Origin: Streptomyces sp. MspMP-M5
GTDB taxonomy: Bacteria > Actinomycetota > Actinomycetes > Streptomycetales > Streptomycetaceae
Assembly: GCF_000373585.1 (NCBI RefSeq)
Contig: NZ_KB891951.1
Span: 20,026-84,025 of the forward strand
Reading direction: 5' to 3'
Length of the DNA: 64,000 bases
Shown here piece after piece: positions 42,838 to 51,755 of this stretch; position 1 is the first letter of the stretch; each line of letters starts with the position of its first letter. Below the pieces are notes generated by a model. It had not been told where the DNA came from. It searched no databases and was given only the letters and a program-made list of their open reading frames with translations. The position numbers were made by a program, and so were the translations under genes.

Positions 42838-44385
42838 ATGGAATCCGTCGCACCCCCTGCCATCCGCTGCGCGGGACACACCCGCGGCTACCCGGAGTTC
42901 CTCGATCGCGCCGCCCGGATCGCAACGGGCCTGGCCGACTGGGGAGTCGCCCCCGGCGACCGGGTCGCCGTGGTGCTCCGCAACGAACCCGCGCACCTGG
43001 AGATCACCACCGGCGCCGCCCTGCTCGGCGCCGCCGCCGTCCCCGTCAACTGGCACTTCCGCCGGGACGACCTGCGCCACGTGCTCACCGACAGCGGCAG
43101 CACGGTGGTCTTCGCCCACACCGACCTGCTGGCCGACGTGACCGCCGTGCTCCCCGACGGCGTACGGGTCGTCGAGGTCGCGGTACCGCCGGGCGTGGCG
43201 GCGGCCTGCGGGACCACCGCCCCGCCCGTCACCGGCCGGTTCCCCGTCCTCGACGCATGGCTGGCCGGCCGGACGCCGCTGGAACGGCCCGCCGGGGACC
43301 GCCCGCCCACCGTCATCTACAGCTCCGGAACGACCGGGCGGCCCAAGGGCGTTCTGCGCGAACCGGTCGGCCCCGAGCTGCTCGCCGAGGCCGTGGCGAG
43401 CTTCCTGGAGTACTTCGCGGTCGCCCCCGGCGGCCGGACCCTGATCCCGGCCCCGCTCTACCACGCCTCGCCCAGCCAGCACGCGGTCCTGGCGCTGGCG
43501 GCCGGCCTGGACATCACGCTGATGCCGCGCTTCGACGCGGAGGAGTTCCTGCGGCTGATCGAACGGCACCGCATCGAGCAGGCCCAGGTGGTGCCCACCA
43601 TGTTCGTCCGGCTGCTGCGGCTGCCCAAGGACGTCCGCGAACGCTACGACGTCTCCTCCCTCACCTCCGTGGTGCACGCCGCCGCGCCCTGCCCGCCGCA
43701 CATCAAACACGCCATGATCGACTGGCTGGGGCCGGTCCTGCGGGAGTACTACGGCGGCAGCGAGACCGGCGCGGTGACGTGGTGCGACAGCGCGGAGTGG
43801 CTGGCCCACCCGGGCACCGTCGGACGCGCCCAGGGCACCTGCGAGGTCCTCGTCCTCGGCCCCGGCGGAGAGGCGCTGCCACCCGGCGCCACCGGCGAGA
43901 TCTACGTCCGGCCGGCCGACGACTGGCCGCGCTTCAGCTACCTCGGCGACGCGGACAAACGCGCCGCCATGGAGGCCCCGGGACGGCCGGGATACGTCAC
44001 CCTCGGCGACATCGGCCACCTCGACGAGGACGGCTACCTCTACCTCAGCGACCGCCGCAACGACCTGGTGATCTCCGGCGGCGTCAACATCTACCCGGCG
44101 GAGATCGAGGGCTGCCTGCTGGCCCTGGACGGGGTGCGGGACGCGGCGGTGTTCGGCGTCCCCGACGAGGAGTTCGGCGAGGCGCTCGCCGCCCACCTGG
44201 AGACCGACCCCCGGGTCCCGCTCACCGCCGCGGCGGTCCGCGCCCATGTCGCCGCACGGCTCGCCGCGTACAAGGTGCCCCGGACGGTGGTCTTCGAGGA
44301 GCGGCTCCCGCGCGACGAGTCCGGGAAGCTGTTCAAACGGCAGCTGCGGGACCCGTACTGGGAGGGCCACGGCCGCCGGATATGA
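42838..44385 (+). CDS. Acyl-CoA synthetase (ANL superfamily)
   Basis: This 515-residue AMP-binding enzyme activates a carboxylic acid to acyl-AMP and then acyl-CoA. Motifs are the P-loop TVIYSSGTTGRPKGV, A5-like REYYGGSETGAVTW, A7 YVTLGDIGHLDEDGYLYLSD, and the hinge/A8 RRNDLVISGGVNIYPAEIE. The C-terminal catalytic Lys lies in LPRDESGKLFKRQLRD. GGAGG lies 6 nt before the ATG. No acyl partner genes are adjacent, so the substrate is open; relatives act on bile acid, medium-chain or aromatic acids. Confidence 0.92.
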   Translation: MESVAPPAIRCAGHTRGYPEFLDRAARIATGLADWGVAPGDRVAVVLRNEPAHLEITTGAALLGAAAVPVNWHFRRDDLRHVLTDSGSTVVFAHTDLLADVTAVLPDGVRVVEVAVPPGVAAACGTTAPPVTGRFPVLDAWLAGRTPLERPAGDRPPTVIYSSGTTGRPKGVLREPVGPELLAEAVASFLEYFAVAPGGRTLIPAPLYHASPSQHAVLALAAGLDITLMPRFDAEEFLRLIERHRIEQAQVVPTMFVRLLRLPKDVRERYDVSSLTSVVHAAAPCPPHIKHAMIDWLGPVLREYYGGSETGAVTWCDSAEWLAHPGTVGRAQGTCEVLVLGPGGEALPPGATGEIYVRPADDWPRFSYLGDADKRAAMEAPGRPGYVTLGDIGHLDEDGYLYLSDRRNDLVISGGVNIYPAEIEGCLLALDGVRDAAVFGVPDEEFGEALAAHLETDPRVPLTAAAVRAHVAARLAAYKVPRTVVFEERLPRDESGKLFKRQLRDPYWEGHGRRI

Positions 44386-44414
44386 GTCCCGCGGCCGCCG
44401 CCCGTGCGCCGGGA

Positions 44415-45254
44415 TCAGCCGGTCGCCGCGTCCAGGACGGGGATCAACTGTTCCTCCTCGTAGGCGAGATGCGCCTCCAGCGCGTCCGTCAGCCGCTCGA
44501 CCTCGGCCTGGATGCCGCCCGGCGCGGCGGCCGGCTCGGCCAGCGCCCGGCGCAGCTCCGCCAGGAGCGCGGCGATGCTCCGGTGCTCGGCGTCGAGCCG
44601 GTCCAGCACCGGGGCGAGGTCCGGGCGGTGGCGGCGGAGCGCGGGGAACATCATCCGGTCCTCGCCCGTGTGGTGGTTGTCCAAGCCCTGACACAGCGTC
44701 AGGCAATTGATCCGCAGCTGCGCGCCGAGCACCGAGCCGGAACCCGCCAACTCCTTGCGGAGGGTGGCGATCTCGCGCCGGAAGCCGTCGTGGACGAGGC
44801 GCACGGTCGCGCCCGGCGTCGCCCCGGCGAACCGCGGCGGGCCGGCCTCCGCCGGCGTCAGCGCCACCACCGGGATGGTGCGGCGGGTCTTCGCCTGGTA
44901 CGCCGCCCAGCCCGGATCGGCCTCGACGGCGCGGGCGAAGACCTCGTCGCGCTCCGCGCCGGTCAGCACCACGGCCTCCGCCTCGTAGGTGAGGACCCCG
45001 GCCTCGACGGTCACGCGGGGATGGGCGACCAGGTTGTGGAACCAGGCCGGGTGGTGCGGTGCGCCGCCGGCCGAGGCGATGACGAGGATCCGGTCCCCGT
45101 CGGGGAGATAGCCGACCGGGGTGGTGTGCCGGGCGCCGCTGCGGGCGCCGGTGGTCGTCAGCAGGACCAGCCGGCCGCCCTCGAAGGGGCCGCCGACCCG
45201 GCCGGCGTTGGCCCGGAACTCGTCGATGACCTGCTGGTTGAAGTCATGGGGCAT
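44415..45254 (-). CDS. Deazaflavin-dependent nitroreductase fused to a hemerythrin domain
   Basis: This 279-residue protein joins two domains. Residues 1-145 are a Ddn/DDN-type F420-binding fold: VGGPFEGGRLVLLTTTGARS, RHTTPVGYLPDGDRI, HPAWFHNLVAHPRVTVEAG. Residues 150-279 are a hemerythrin-like four-helix bundle with iron ligands in VHDGFRREI, NHHTGEDRMMFP, DAEHRSIAALL and HLAYEEEQLIPVL. Ddn proteins reduce quinones or nitro compounds with F420H2; hemerythrins bind O2 or NO at a di-iron site. One chain might couple F420H2 oxidation to O2/NO handling (inference). The start is the ATG at 45254. Confidence 0.88.
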   Translation of the reverse strand: MPHDFNQQVIDEFRANAGRVGGPFEGGRLVLLTTTGARSGARHTTPVGYLPDGDRILVIASAGGAPHHPAWFHNLVAHPRVTVEAGVLTYEAEAVVLTGAERDEVFARAVEADPGWAAYQAKTRRTIPVVALTPAEAGPPRFAGATPGATVRLVHDGFRREIATLRKELAGSGSVLGAQLRINCLTLCQGLDNHHTGEDRMMFPALRRHRPDLAPVLDRLDAEHRSIAALLAELRRALAEPAAAPGGIQAEVERLTDALEAHLAYEEEQLIPVLDAATG

Positions 45255-45482
45255 GAAAGGTGCGTCTCCAGGGAGGACGTGCCCAGGGCGAAGCCGCGTG
45301 GGCAGGACGAAGTGACCGCACGACGACGGCGGTGCGGCGCGGCAGGGCGCGGCACGGCGGCAGGTGCGGTGCGGGCAGCGGAAGCGCGCGGAACAGCCGC
45401 GCGGAGAAGAGCAGAAGGTGCGCGCCTGACGCGCGCGAAAGAAGAGGTGGGAGGGGCAGGGGCGGGTCTCTCACCCGCCGCG

Positions 45483-45499
45483 CGGTCACGAAGTGACCG
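45483..45499. promoter_or_regulatory. 17-bp palindrome CGGTCAC-GAA-GTGACCG
   Basis: The arms are perfect 7-mers with a 3-bp centre, an operator-like shape. The right half plus flank, ACGAAGTGACCG, also occurs alone at 45307-45318, just upstream of the nitroreductase-hemerythrin gene (start 45254). Two sites 180 bp apart could serve one regulator. Confidence 0.5.
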
Positions 45500-45876
45500 G
45501 GTGCCTCACTCGCTCATGGCCCATGGCCGACCCGGTAGTCACGTCCGCAACACTACGTGCACAGACGTGCGAAGGCAACGCAAGGCCGTGTCCGGACCTG
45601 TGTGGCGGTCCGTTCCTGGCGCCCCTCCACCCCTTCCGGCGCCGGGAGTTGACTGCCACGCGTGGGTGGCGGCCGCGCACGCCAAGGTACTGGCGGTGCT
45701 GCCGGAATCCAGCCCGCCGGTCACCCACGACAGCACCGCCGACTTCGGCGTCGGGGCGTTCCTGCCGGCCGGCACGGAACCGGCCGAGCCAGGCGGCTGG
45801 CCGGCGCGGCACCTCCCCCCGTGGTCTGGGGGACGCCGGCCCGCGGCGCGGGCGCGAACCGGGGCCGGTGACCCCC

Positions 45877-45906
45877 TGATCGACGCCGCCCGGCCCCCGC
45901 TAAAGT
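45877..45906 (+). promoter_or_regulatory. Candidate promoter of the Mrr-TerD gene
   Basis: TGATCG (45877-45882) and TAAAGT (45901-45906) are separated by 18 bp, about 95 nt upstream of the ATG. TAAAGT is a good Streptomyces -10; the -35 is weak. Confidence 0.4.
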
Positions 45907-46000
45907 CGCCTCACCACAGCAGACCAGGGCAGACCGGCACAGACGCCACGCTGCCGCGGGTTCCGGGGGTCGCCGCCCCGGGGGGAGGACGAACCATCAC

Positions 46001-48097
46001 ATGAGCCGCAGTTCCCAGGGATTACTCGGCGTCTGGGCCGAGGCGCAGCGCCGGCAGCAGCGCCAGGCCGAGGCCGCACACCGCGCACGGCTGCAACAGC
46101 AGCGGGAACAGGAGCGGCAGGCCCGGGCCGCCGAGCGCGCCATGGCCCGTATGCACCGCGAGCGGCAGACCGCCTACCGCCGGCAGCGCGAGGCCGACGC
46201 CCGCCGCCGCACCGAGGAGATCGAGGCCCGCGTCGCCGCCCTCACCGGCCTGCTCGCCGACGGCTGCCGAGCCCCCGCCTTCACCGCCGCCGCCCTGCTC
46301 CGCCCCGAGCGCGTCGAACCGTTCGCCCCCGGCGCACTCGCCGCCCCGGTACCCATGCCCGATCCGGCGCGCTACCAGGTGCCCACCGGCGGCATGCGCT
46401 CCGGACTCCGCCGCGACCGCGACCGCCAGGAGGCCCGCGCCCGCTTCGAACAGGACTGGTACGCCGCCCAGGCCGCCGAGGCCCGGCGCCAGGCCCAACT
46501 CGCCGCCTATCAGCGGCAGTACGACCAGTGGGCGGCCGGTGCCCTGGACGAGATCCGCCGGCACAACGCCGGCGTCCAGGAGCTGGCCGCGGGCCTGCGC
46601 GCCGGCGACGCGGACGCCGTCGTGCAGTACTTCTCCGCCGCCCTGTACTCCGGCACGTGCTGGCCCGAGGGCTTCCCCCGCCAGCTCAGCGCCGGCTACG
46701 ACACCGCCGCCCGCCGGCTCGTCCTCGACTGGGAACTGCCCGGCTACGACGTCGTCCCTGCCGTCAAGGCCGTCCGCTACCTGCCCACCGCCGACGAGGA
46801 GCGGGAGACCGCCCGCCCGGCCGCCCAGCGCCGGGCGCTCTACCGCGAGGTGCTCGCCCAGAGCATGCTGCTGGTCCTGCGCGACCTCTTCGCCGCCGAC
46901 ACCTATGGCGCCCTGGACTCGGTGGAGCTCAACGGCTTCGTCGACGACGTCGACCCGGTCACCGGCCGCCCCGCCACGATCTTCCTCGCCACCGTCCTGG
47001 CCCCCCGCAGCGCCGTCGCCTCCTACCACCTGGACCAGGTCAGCGCCCCCGACTGCCTCACCGACGGACTCCGCGGCCGGCTCTCCGCCCGCCCCGACCA
47101 GCGCACCCCGGTCCGCCCCGGACGGCGGCCGGACGACATCGCCGGCGGCGCGGTGGTCTCCCACGGCACCGACGGCGAACCGGACCTCCTCGCCATGGAC
47201 CCGCTCGCCTTCGAGCAGCTGATCGCCGAGCTGTTCCGCGCCATGGGGATGCACGCGGTCACCACCCAGCGGTCCGGCGACGGCGGCATCGACGTGGACG
47301 CGCTGGACCCCGACCCGATCCGCGGCGGCAAGATCGTGGTGCAGGTCAAGCGGTACCGCAACACCGTCCCGCCGTCCGCGGTCCGCGACCTCTACGGCAC
47401 CGTCCAGTCCGAAGGCGCCAACAAGGGCGTGCTGGTGACGACCTCCCAGTTCGGTCCCGGCGCCCACGGCTTCGCCCAGGGCAAGCCGCTCACCCTCGTC
47501 GCCGGCCCGGAACTCGTCGACCTGCTCGGCCGGTACGGGCTGCGCGGCCGTCTCGGCCCCGGCGACGCCACCCCCGGCACACCCGCAGCCCCCGAGCCCG
47601 CCGACCCCGCCCCGGACCACACCGTCCTCGCCATGAACTGGTCCGGCGCGGCCGCCCTCGACGTCTGCGCCCTGGTCTGCAAGGGCACCACCGTGCTCGA
47701 CGACGACCACTTCGTCTTCTTCAACAACCCGGCCACACCGGACGGTTCGGTGCGGATGCTGGCCGGCGTGACGGAGGACCGCGCGGCCCTGCGGGTGCGG
47801 TTCGAGGAACTGCCCTCGGACGCCGACCGGCTGGTCCTGGTCGCCGCGGTCGACGCGGAGACCGACCCGGACGGCGACCTCGGCGGCTTCACCGACGCCC
47901 GGATCCGGCTGCTGGACGCCGCCGGCACCGAACTCGACCGGCTGCCGGTCTCCGACGGGCGGCCCGGCGAGCGCGCCCTGGTCCTCGGGACGTTCCGCCG
48001 CCGCGCGGGCGGCGACTGGGACTTCGTCCTCGGCGGCAAGGGCTACCCCGGCGGCCTGGCCGCCCTGGTCGCCGACTTCGGCATCGAGGTGAGCTGA
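46001..48097 (+). CDS. Coiled-coil / Mrr-type restriction nuclease / TerD fusion protein
   Basis: This 698-residue protein has three parts. Residues 5-80 are a Gln/Arg/Glu-rich coiled coil (QQREQERQARAAERAMARMH). About 395-505 form an Mrr-cat nuclease: LLAMDPLAFEQLIAELFRAM, then the catalytic GDGGIDVDALD and VVQVKRYRN (D-x(n)-QxK), then GANKGVLVTTSQFGPGA. About 540-698 form a TerD domain: LAMNWSGAAALDVCALV, DDDHFVFFNNPATPDGSVRM, DLGGFTDARIRLLDAAGTEL and GKGYPGGLAALVADFGIEV. TerD domains bind calcium and mark stress or phage-response systems; Mrr nucleases cut modified DNA. The fusion suggests a Ca- or stress-gated nuclease. No methylase or other ter gene is adjacent. Confidence 0.88.
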   Translation: MSRSSQGLLGVWAEAQRRQQRQAEAAHRARLQQQREQERQARAAERAMARMHRERQTAYRRQREADARRRTEEIEARVAALTGLLADGCRAPAFTAAALLRPERVEPFAPGALAAPVPMPDPARYQVPTGGMRSGLRRDRDRQEARARFEQDWYAAQAAEARRQAQLAAYQRQYDQWAAGALDEIRRHNAGVQELAAGLRAGDADAVVQYFSAALYSGTCWPEGFPRQLSAGYDTAARRLVLDWELPGYDVVPAVKAVRYLPTADEERETARPAAQRRALYREVLAQSMLLVLRDLFAADTYGALDSVELNGFVDDVDPVTGRPATIFLATVLAPRSAVASYHLDQVSAPDCLTDGLRGRLSARPDQRTPVRPGRRPDDIAGGAVVSHGTDGEPDLLAMDPLAFEQLIAELFRAMGMHAVTTQRSGDGGIDVDALDPDPIRGGKIVVQVKRYRNTVPPSAVRDLYGTVQSEGANKGVLVTTSQFGPGAHGFAQGKPLTLVAGPELVDLLGRYGLRGRLGPGDATPGTPAAPEPADPAPDHTVLAMNWSGAAALDVCALVCKGTTVLDDDHFVFFNNPATPDGSVRMLAGVTEDRAALRVRFEELPSDADRLVLVAAVDAETDPDGDLGGFTDARIRLLDAAGTELDRLPVSDGRPGERALVLGTFRRRAGGDWDFVLGGKGYPGGLAALVADFGIEVS

Positions 48098-48169
48098 GTC
48101 CGGTGCGCGGCCGGCGTGCGGCGGGCGGAAGAGCGGCGGCGGCCCGCAGACCGCGCGCCGTCGCCCGGA

Positions 48170-48961
48170 TCACTTCTGCCACAGCCGGGTGAGCACGTCG
48201 TTGACGACCTCGGGCCGGTCCTGGTGCGGGGCGTGGTCGGCACCCGGCACCCGCACATGACGGGCCCCGATCATCTCGGCGAGGTACTCCCCGCAGGCCG
48301 CCAGCGCATCGCCGACGAACGCCCGGTAGTCGGGGTGCGCGGTCTCCCACGTCCCGTTGACGACCGTCTTGGGCATCTGGGCGCGGGCCAGCGGCGCCAG
48401 CGGGACCTGCGCGTCCCAGACGGGCCGTTCCCGCATCGCCGACCGGACCGCCCGCAGCAGCCGCGGCGTGACCTCCGGCAGCCGCATCCCGTACGCCTCG
48501 GTGCACTGCCTCAGATACTCCTCCGGACTCACCTCCGGGCCCCCTTCGAGGTGCGCGAACGCCGCCCGGATCCGCTCCACCGCCGCCCGCACGACGGGGT
48601 GCGCGGCCGCGGTGCGCAGCGGCGACGGTTCGATCAGGGTGAGCGACTGCACGGCCTCCGGACGCGCGGCGGCGGCCAGCATCGCCCCCGCCGCGCCGTA
48701 CGAGTACCCCACCAGGTGGGCCCCCTCGCCGAGCAGCCGGCCGATGTCCTCGGCGTCCACCGCATAGTCGCTGCGCTCGACGTCGGGGCTGTCGCCGAAG
48801 CCGCGCCGGTCCACCAGCTCCAGCCGGAACATCCCGGCCAGCGGCCGCTGCCCGGCGAAGCACTCGGTGCCCCAGCTCATCGTGCCGTGCACCAGCAGCG
48901 CCCGCGGCGCACCGGGCAGCCCCTCGTCCCACACCGTCACATGAAGCGGTTCCTCGTTCAT
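48170..48961 (-). CDS. Alpha/beta hydrolase
   Basis: This 263-residue serine hydrolase has the oxyanion segment LLVHGTMSWGTE, the DRRGFGDSP motif, the nucleophile elbow GYSYG near residue 98 and a catalytic His in PGADHAPHQDRPE. It lacks a signal peptide. The ATG at 48961 is used; the open frame upstream is Arg-rich and not family-like. The substrate is unknown. Confidence 0.9.
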   Translation of the reverse strand: MNEEPLHVTVWDEGLPGAPRALLVHGTMSWGTECFAGQRPLAGMFRLELVDRRGFGDSPDVERSDYAVDAEDIGRLLGEGAHLVGYSYGAAGAMLAAAARPEAVQSLTLIEPSPLRTAAAHPVVRAAVERIRAAFAHLEGGPEVSPEEYLRQCTEAYGMRLPEVTPRLLRAVRSAMRERPVWDAQVPLAPLARAQMPKTVVNGTWETAHPDYRAFVGDALAACGEYLAEMIGARHVRVPGADHAPHQDRPEVVNDVLTRLWQK

Positions 48962-49250
48962 ACCGAGCCACCCTAGACGCGCCCGGTCGGCCTGCCTCGC
49001 CCAACGGGCCGGGGGAGTAAGTGCGTTGACGCAGATGGTCGGCCAACCGGGCTGCGGGCCAGGCGTGTTGTGGCCGTCCGGGCGGGCTCGCGGCATGGGG
49101 CGGATGAGGAGGCCGGGAGACGCCCGGCCCACAGGGACGGCTGGGCGCATCCGCCCGTCTTCCGCCCGTTCGGTCGGCCGTCCGGGGGAGAGCGCCGGAC
49201 ACCACCGCATACGGTCATTTCCGGCCCGAAGCGACTGATATCTGTCGGGC

Positions 49251-50525
49251 ATGAGTGCGTTCACCCGGTATGCGTTAGCCGTTCTGCTCGCCGCACTGGC
49301 CGTCGGCTGCGGCCCCCTGCCGGACGCCCGGCCGCCCGCACCGCGATCCGCCCCCACGCACACCGCGTCCCGCCGCCCCGCCGCTCCGTCCGCCCCGTCC
49401 CGCCGCCCCGGGACCCGGGCCGCCGGAACCGTCCCGGCCCGGCCGTTCACCCTGGTCGCCACCGGTGACGTCATCCCCGCCCACCCGGAGGCGCTCGACA
49501 CGGCGCAGGACGACGCGCCGATGGCCGGCGGCTACGACTTCCGGCCGATGCTCCGTGGTGTCACGCCCGTCGTCCGCACCGCCGACCTGGCGCTGTGCCA
49601 CCTGGCGGCGCCGCTCGGCCCGCTCGACGGCCCGTTCACCGGCTATCCGGAACTCCAGGCCCCGCCACAGGTCGCCACCGCCCTCAAGGCCACCGGCTTC
49701 GACTCCTGCGCCACCGCCACCGACCACGCCCTCGACCAGGGCAAGGGCGGGGTGCGCCGGACCCTCGACGCCCTGGACACCGTCGGCCTGCGACACACCG
49801 GCACTGCCCGGAACGCCGCCGAGGCCGCCCGTCCCACCCTGTTGCGCGTCCCCGGCGGCGCCGTGGTGGCCCACCTCGCCTACACCTACGACGCCGAGGG
49901 CGCCCGCCCGCCGAAGGACGCGCCGTGGGCGATCAGCCCCCTGGACTCCGGGCGGATCCTCGCGGACGCCCGGGCGGCCCGCCGGGCCGGCGCCGATGTG
50001 GTGGTCGTCAGCCCCTACTGGGGCACCGAGTACCGCACCGCCCCCGACGCCCGACAGCGCCGCCTGGCCCGCATCCTCGCCGCCGCCCGCACCGACGGCC
50101 GCCCCGACATCGACCTGATCGTCGGCAGCCACACCCACACCCCCCAGCCGTTCGAGAAGGTGCACGGCACCTGGGTCGCCCGGACCCCGGACGGCCGACG
50201 GGCAGCGGCCGAGATGCACGACAGCGGTACCTGGGTCGCCTACGGACTGGGCGACCTCATGGGAGGCACCCACCACGACGGAAACGGAAGGATGAGCGCC
50301 GCCGCACGGTTCACCTTCACCCCGCCGACCGCGCCGGGCGGTCGCTGGAAGATCACCAAGGCTGAATTCGTCCCGCTGTGGTGGGACGCCCGTGCGGGCC
50401 GCGTGCTCGACGTGGACAAGGCGATCAAGGCCGGCCGGCCGGACCTCAAGCCCATCCGCCGACGCATCCGCCAACTGGTACTGAGCAGGCACGCGAACAA
50501 GGCCGGATTGACCATGGGCAGATAA
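49251..50525 (+). CDS. CapA-like metallophosphatase-fold lipoprotein with a TTA codon
   Basis: This 424-residue exported protein is of the CapA/PGA_cap family (poly-gamma-glutamate synthesis type), which has a calcineurin-like fold. A lipobox-like LAVGC ends the signal peptide at Cys20, then a Thr/Pro/Arg linker. Family motifs are FTLVATGDVIPAHPE, DLALCHLAAPLG (NLE-like position), VVVVSPYWGTEY and VGSHTHTPQPFEKV, with a metal-type His pair. Codon 9 is TTA (49275-49277), read only by the bldA tRNA in Streptomyces, so translation is likely growth-phase dependent. The function is unproven; some relatives act on cell-wall polymers. Confidence 0.88.
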   Translation: MSAFTRYALAVLLAALAVGCGPLPDARPPAPRSAPTHTASRRPAAPSAPSRRPGTRAAGTVPARPFTLVATGDVIPAHPEALDTAQDDAPMAGGYDFRPMLRGVTPVVRTADLALCHLAAPLGPLDGPFTGYPELQAPPQVATALKATGFDSCATATDHALDQGKGGVRRTLDALDTVGLRHTGTARNAAEAARPTLLRVPGGAVVAHLAYTYDAEGARPPKDAPWAISPLDSGRILADARAARRAGADVVVVSPYWGTEYRTAPDARQRRLARILAAARTDGRPDIDLIVGSHTHTPQPFEKVHGTWVARTPDGRRAAAEMHDSGTWVAYGLGDLMGGTHHDGNGRMSAAARFTFTPPTAPGGRWKITKAEFVPLWWDARAGRVLDVDKAIKAGRPDLKPIRRRIRQLVLSRHANKAGLTMGR

Positions 50526-50527
50526 AA

Positions 50528-50565
50528 CGGCCCCCTTCGCCGTCACTTCGCGGTGAAGGGGGCCG
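50528..50565. terminator. Terminator between convergent capA-like and DUF397 genes
   Basis: CGGCCCCCTTCGCCG (50528-50542) pairs with CGGTGAAGGGGGCCG (50551-50565) with one mismatch and an 8-nt loop. It lies 3 nt after the capA-like stop and preceded by AAAA, so it can work in both directions. Confidence 0.85.
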
Positions 50566-50609
50566 CTCAGCTGGTGCTCTGTGCCCTGCACGCTGCGCGC
50601 TCTGCGGTC

Positions 50610-50819
50610 TTACAACGCGTCGAACGCGTCGTTCTTCACGGCCGCGATGAACGCGGAGAAGGACTCGGCGGGGACGGCGAACGTGGGCCCCGTCGGGGTC
50701 TTGCTGTCCCGCACCGGGACGACGCCATGAGAGGGCACAAGGTTGGTGGCGACCTCGATGCACTGGCCGCCGTTCTCGCTGTATGAGGATTTGATCCATC
50801 GAGGGGAGGGTTCGGTCAC
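50610..50819 (-). CDS. DUF397 domain protein
   Basis: This 69-residue DUF397 protein has the signature WIKSSYSENGGQCIEVA, VPVRDSKTP and FAAF-like FSAFIAAVKND. Such small proteins are paired with XRE-DUF5753 regulators in Streptomyces (whiJ-type pairs), where they are thought to modulate the regulator. The GTG start overlaps the XRE stop (GTGA at 50816-50819). Confidence 0.93.
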   Translation of the reverse strand: MTEPSPRWIKSSYSENGGQCIEVATNLVPSHGVVPVRDSKTPTGPTFAVPAESFSAFIAAVKNDAFDAL

Positions 50820-51646
50820 GGGGTGCCCTTTCGAAGCTGTTCGATCAAGGCCACAGACGCGGCCTGAGGCAGCGCGTTGGCTTGCATTTGATGGTAGGCC
50901 GTCAGTATGGGCAGCACTGCGGCGCTTTCCCGCTCAAGATGGGCTCGTTGAGCTGACTCGGCATAGGACATGAACGAGCAGTCCGGCAGCGTTAACACCG
51001 TGATCGGCAGGGTGAACGGCCTGTCTTCCCCCATGTCGAACGGAGCCACCTGAAGCACAGTGTGCGGCAGTTCCGCGAACTCGATAAGCCGTGCCAACTG
51101 CGCGCCCATGACGGCGGGACCTCCGACGGGCCGACGGAGGCAACTCTCGTCCAATACGGCCAGGACCATGGGCGGGTGCGGACGGGCAATCGCCGCTTGC
51201 CGCTTGGCAACAAGCGAGACCCGCTCATCGGCTTCATCGAGCGTGATCGCCCCACGCTTGACCGCGCTCTTGGCGAGCGTCGATGCGTACTCCGGCGTCT
51301 GGAGCAGCCCCGGGATGACGCCTACCTCGTACAAGCGGATCTCCACTGCGCCGCCTTCGTGGTCAACGAACTCGGGGAACCCCTCCAGCAAGGCGCTGCC
51401 CCGGACCGCACGGCTCTGACGTTCAAGCTGGTCGCCCGTGCCAAACGCGTTGTCGGAACTTTTCGCGAACCGGGGAGTTGGGGAACGGCGGCCAGTTTCT
51501 ACGGCGGAGACGTGCGTATCTGAGTACCCCGTCCGGTCTGCCAACTCTTCCTGGGTCCACCCTCGTTCCTCCCGTAGCCTGCGTAGACGCTCCCCGAAGC
51601 GCGCGTTGGGCGACTCGTCGGGGTTGAGTTCCCTGCGATTGACCAT
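50816..51646 (-). CDS. XRE family regulator with DUF5753 domain, with TTA codon
   Basis: This 276-residue regulator begins with a Cro/C1 helix-turn-helix (RFGERLRRLREERGWTQEEL, TGYSDTHVSAVETGRRSPTP) and continues as DUF5753 (VEIRLYEVGVIPGLLQTPEY, VLAVLDESCLRRPVGG, LQVAPF, FTLPITVLTLPD, SFMSYAESAQRAHLE). A TTA leucine codon (50993-50995) lies in the ITVLTLPD stretch, so it may depend on bldA. It is coupled to the DUF397 gene. The ATG at 51646 is used; the GC content is lower than in neighbours. The ligand is unknown. Confidence 0.92.
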   Translation of the reverse strand: MVNRRELNPDESPNARFGERLRRLREERGWTQEELADRTGYSDTHVSAVETGRRSPTPRFAKSSDNAFGTGDQLERQSRAVRGSALLEGFPEFVDHEGGAVEIRLYEVGVIPGLLQTPEYASTLAKSAVKRGAITLDEADERVSLVAKRQAAIARPHPPMVLAVLDESCLRRPVGGPAVMGAQLARLIEFAELPHTVLQVAPFDMGEDRPFTLPITVLTLPDCSFMSYAESAQRAHLERESAAVLPILTAYHQMQANALPQAASVALIEQLRKGTP

Positions 51647-51755
51647 GCCGATTCCAACTCCCCCCTCATTCAGCGCAAGTTGAGGACTTCCTGACTGTAG
51701 AGCACGCTGGGTGCTCCCGGTAGCGGAAGCGCTACGGAGAGGTAAGGAGGACTCC

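Larger units (their letters stand above)
45255..46000. other. 746-nt stretch without a supported gene
   Basis: Open frames here have poor codon use. One short run in the plus strand (around 45650-45770, reading VDCHAWVAAAHAKVLAVLPE) looks faintly coding but has no start, Shine-Dalgarno or family. A degenerate CACCTCCC/GGGGGAC hairpin at about 45813-45837 resembles the dispersed repeat inside the MITE at 14732-14976. A palindrome and a promoter-like pair are listed separately. Confidence 0.5.

Noticed and set aside
45493..45879. 128-residue plus-strand ORF before the Mrr-TerD gene
   Set aside because: Codon use and composition are not coding-like; no start support.
42291..46004. A 1237-codon open frame on the plus strand
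   Set aside because: It runs through three real genes in other frames and its product is Arg/Pro/Gly-rich without any domain; it is a high-GC shadow frame.
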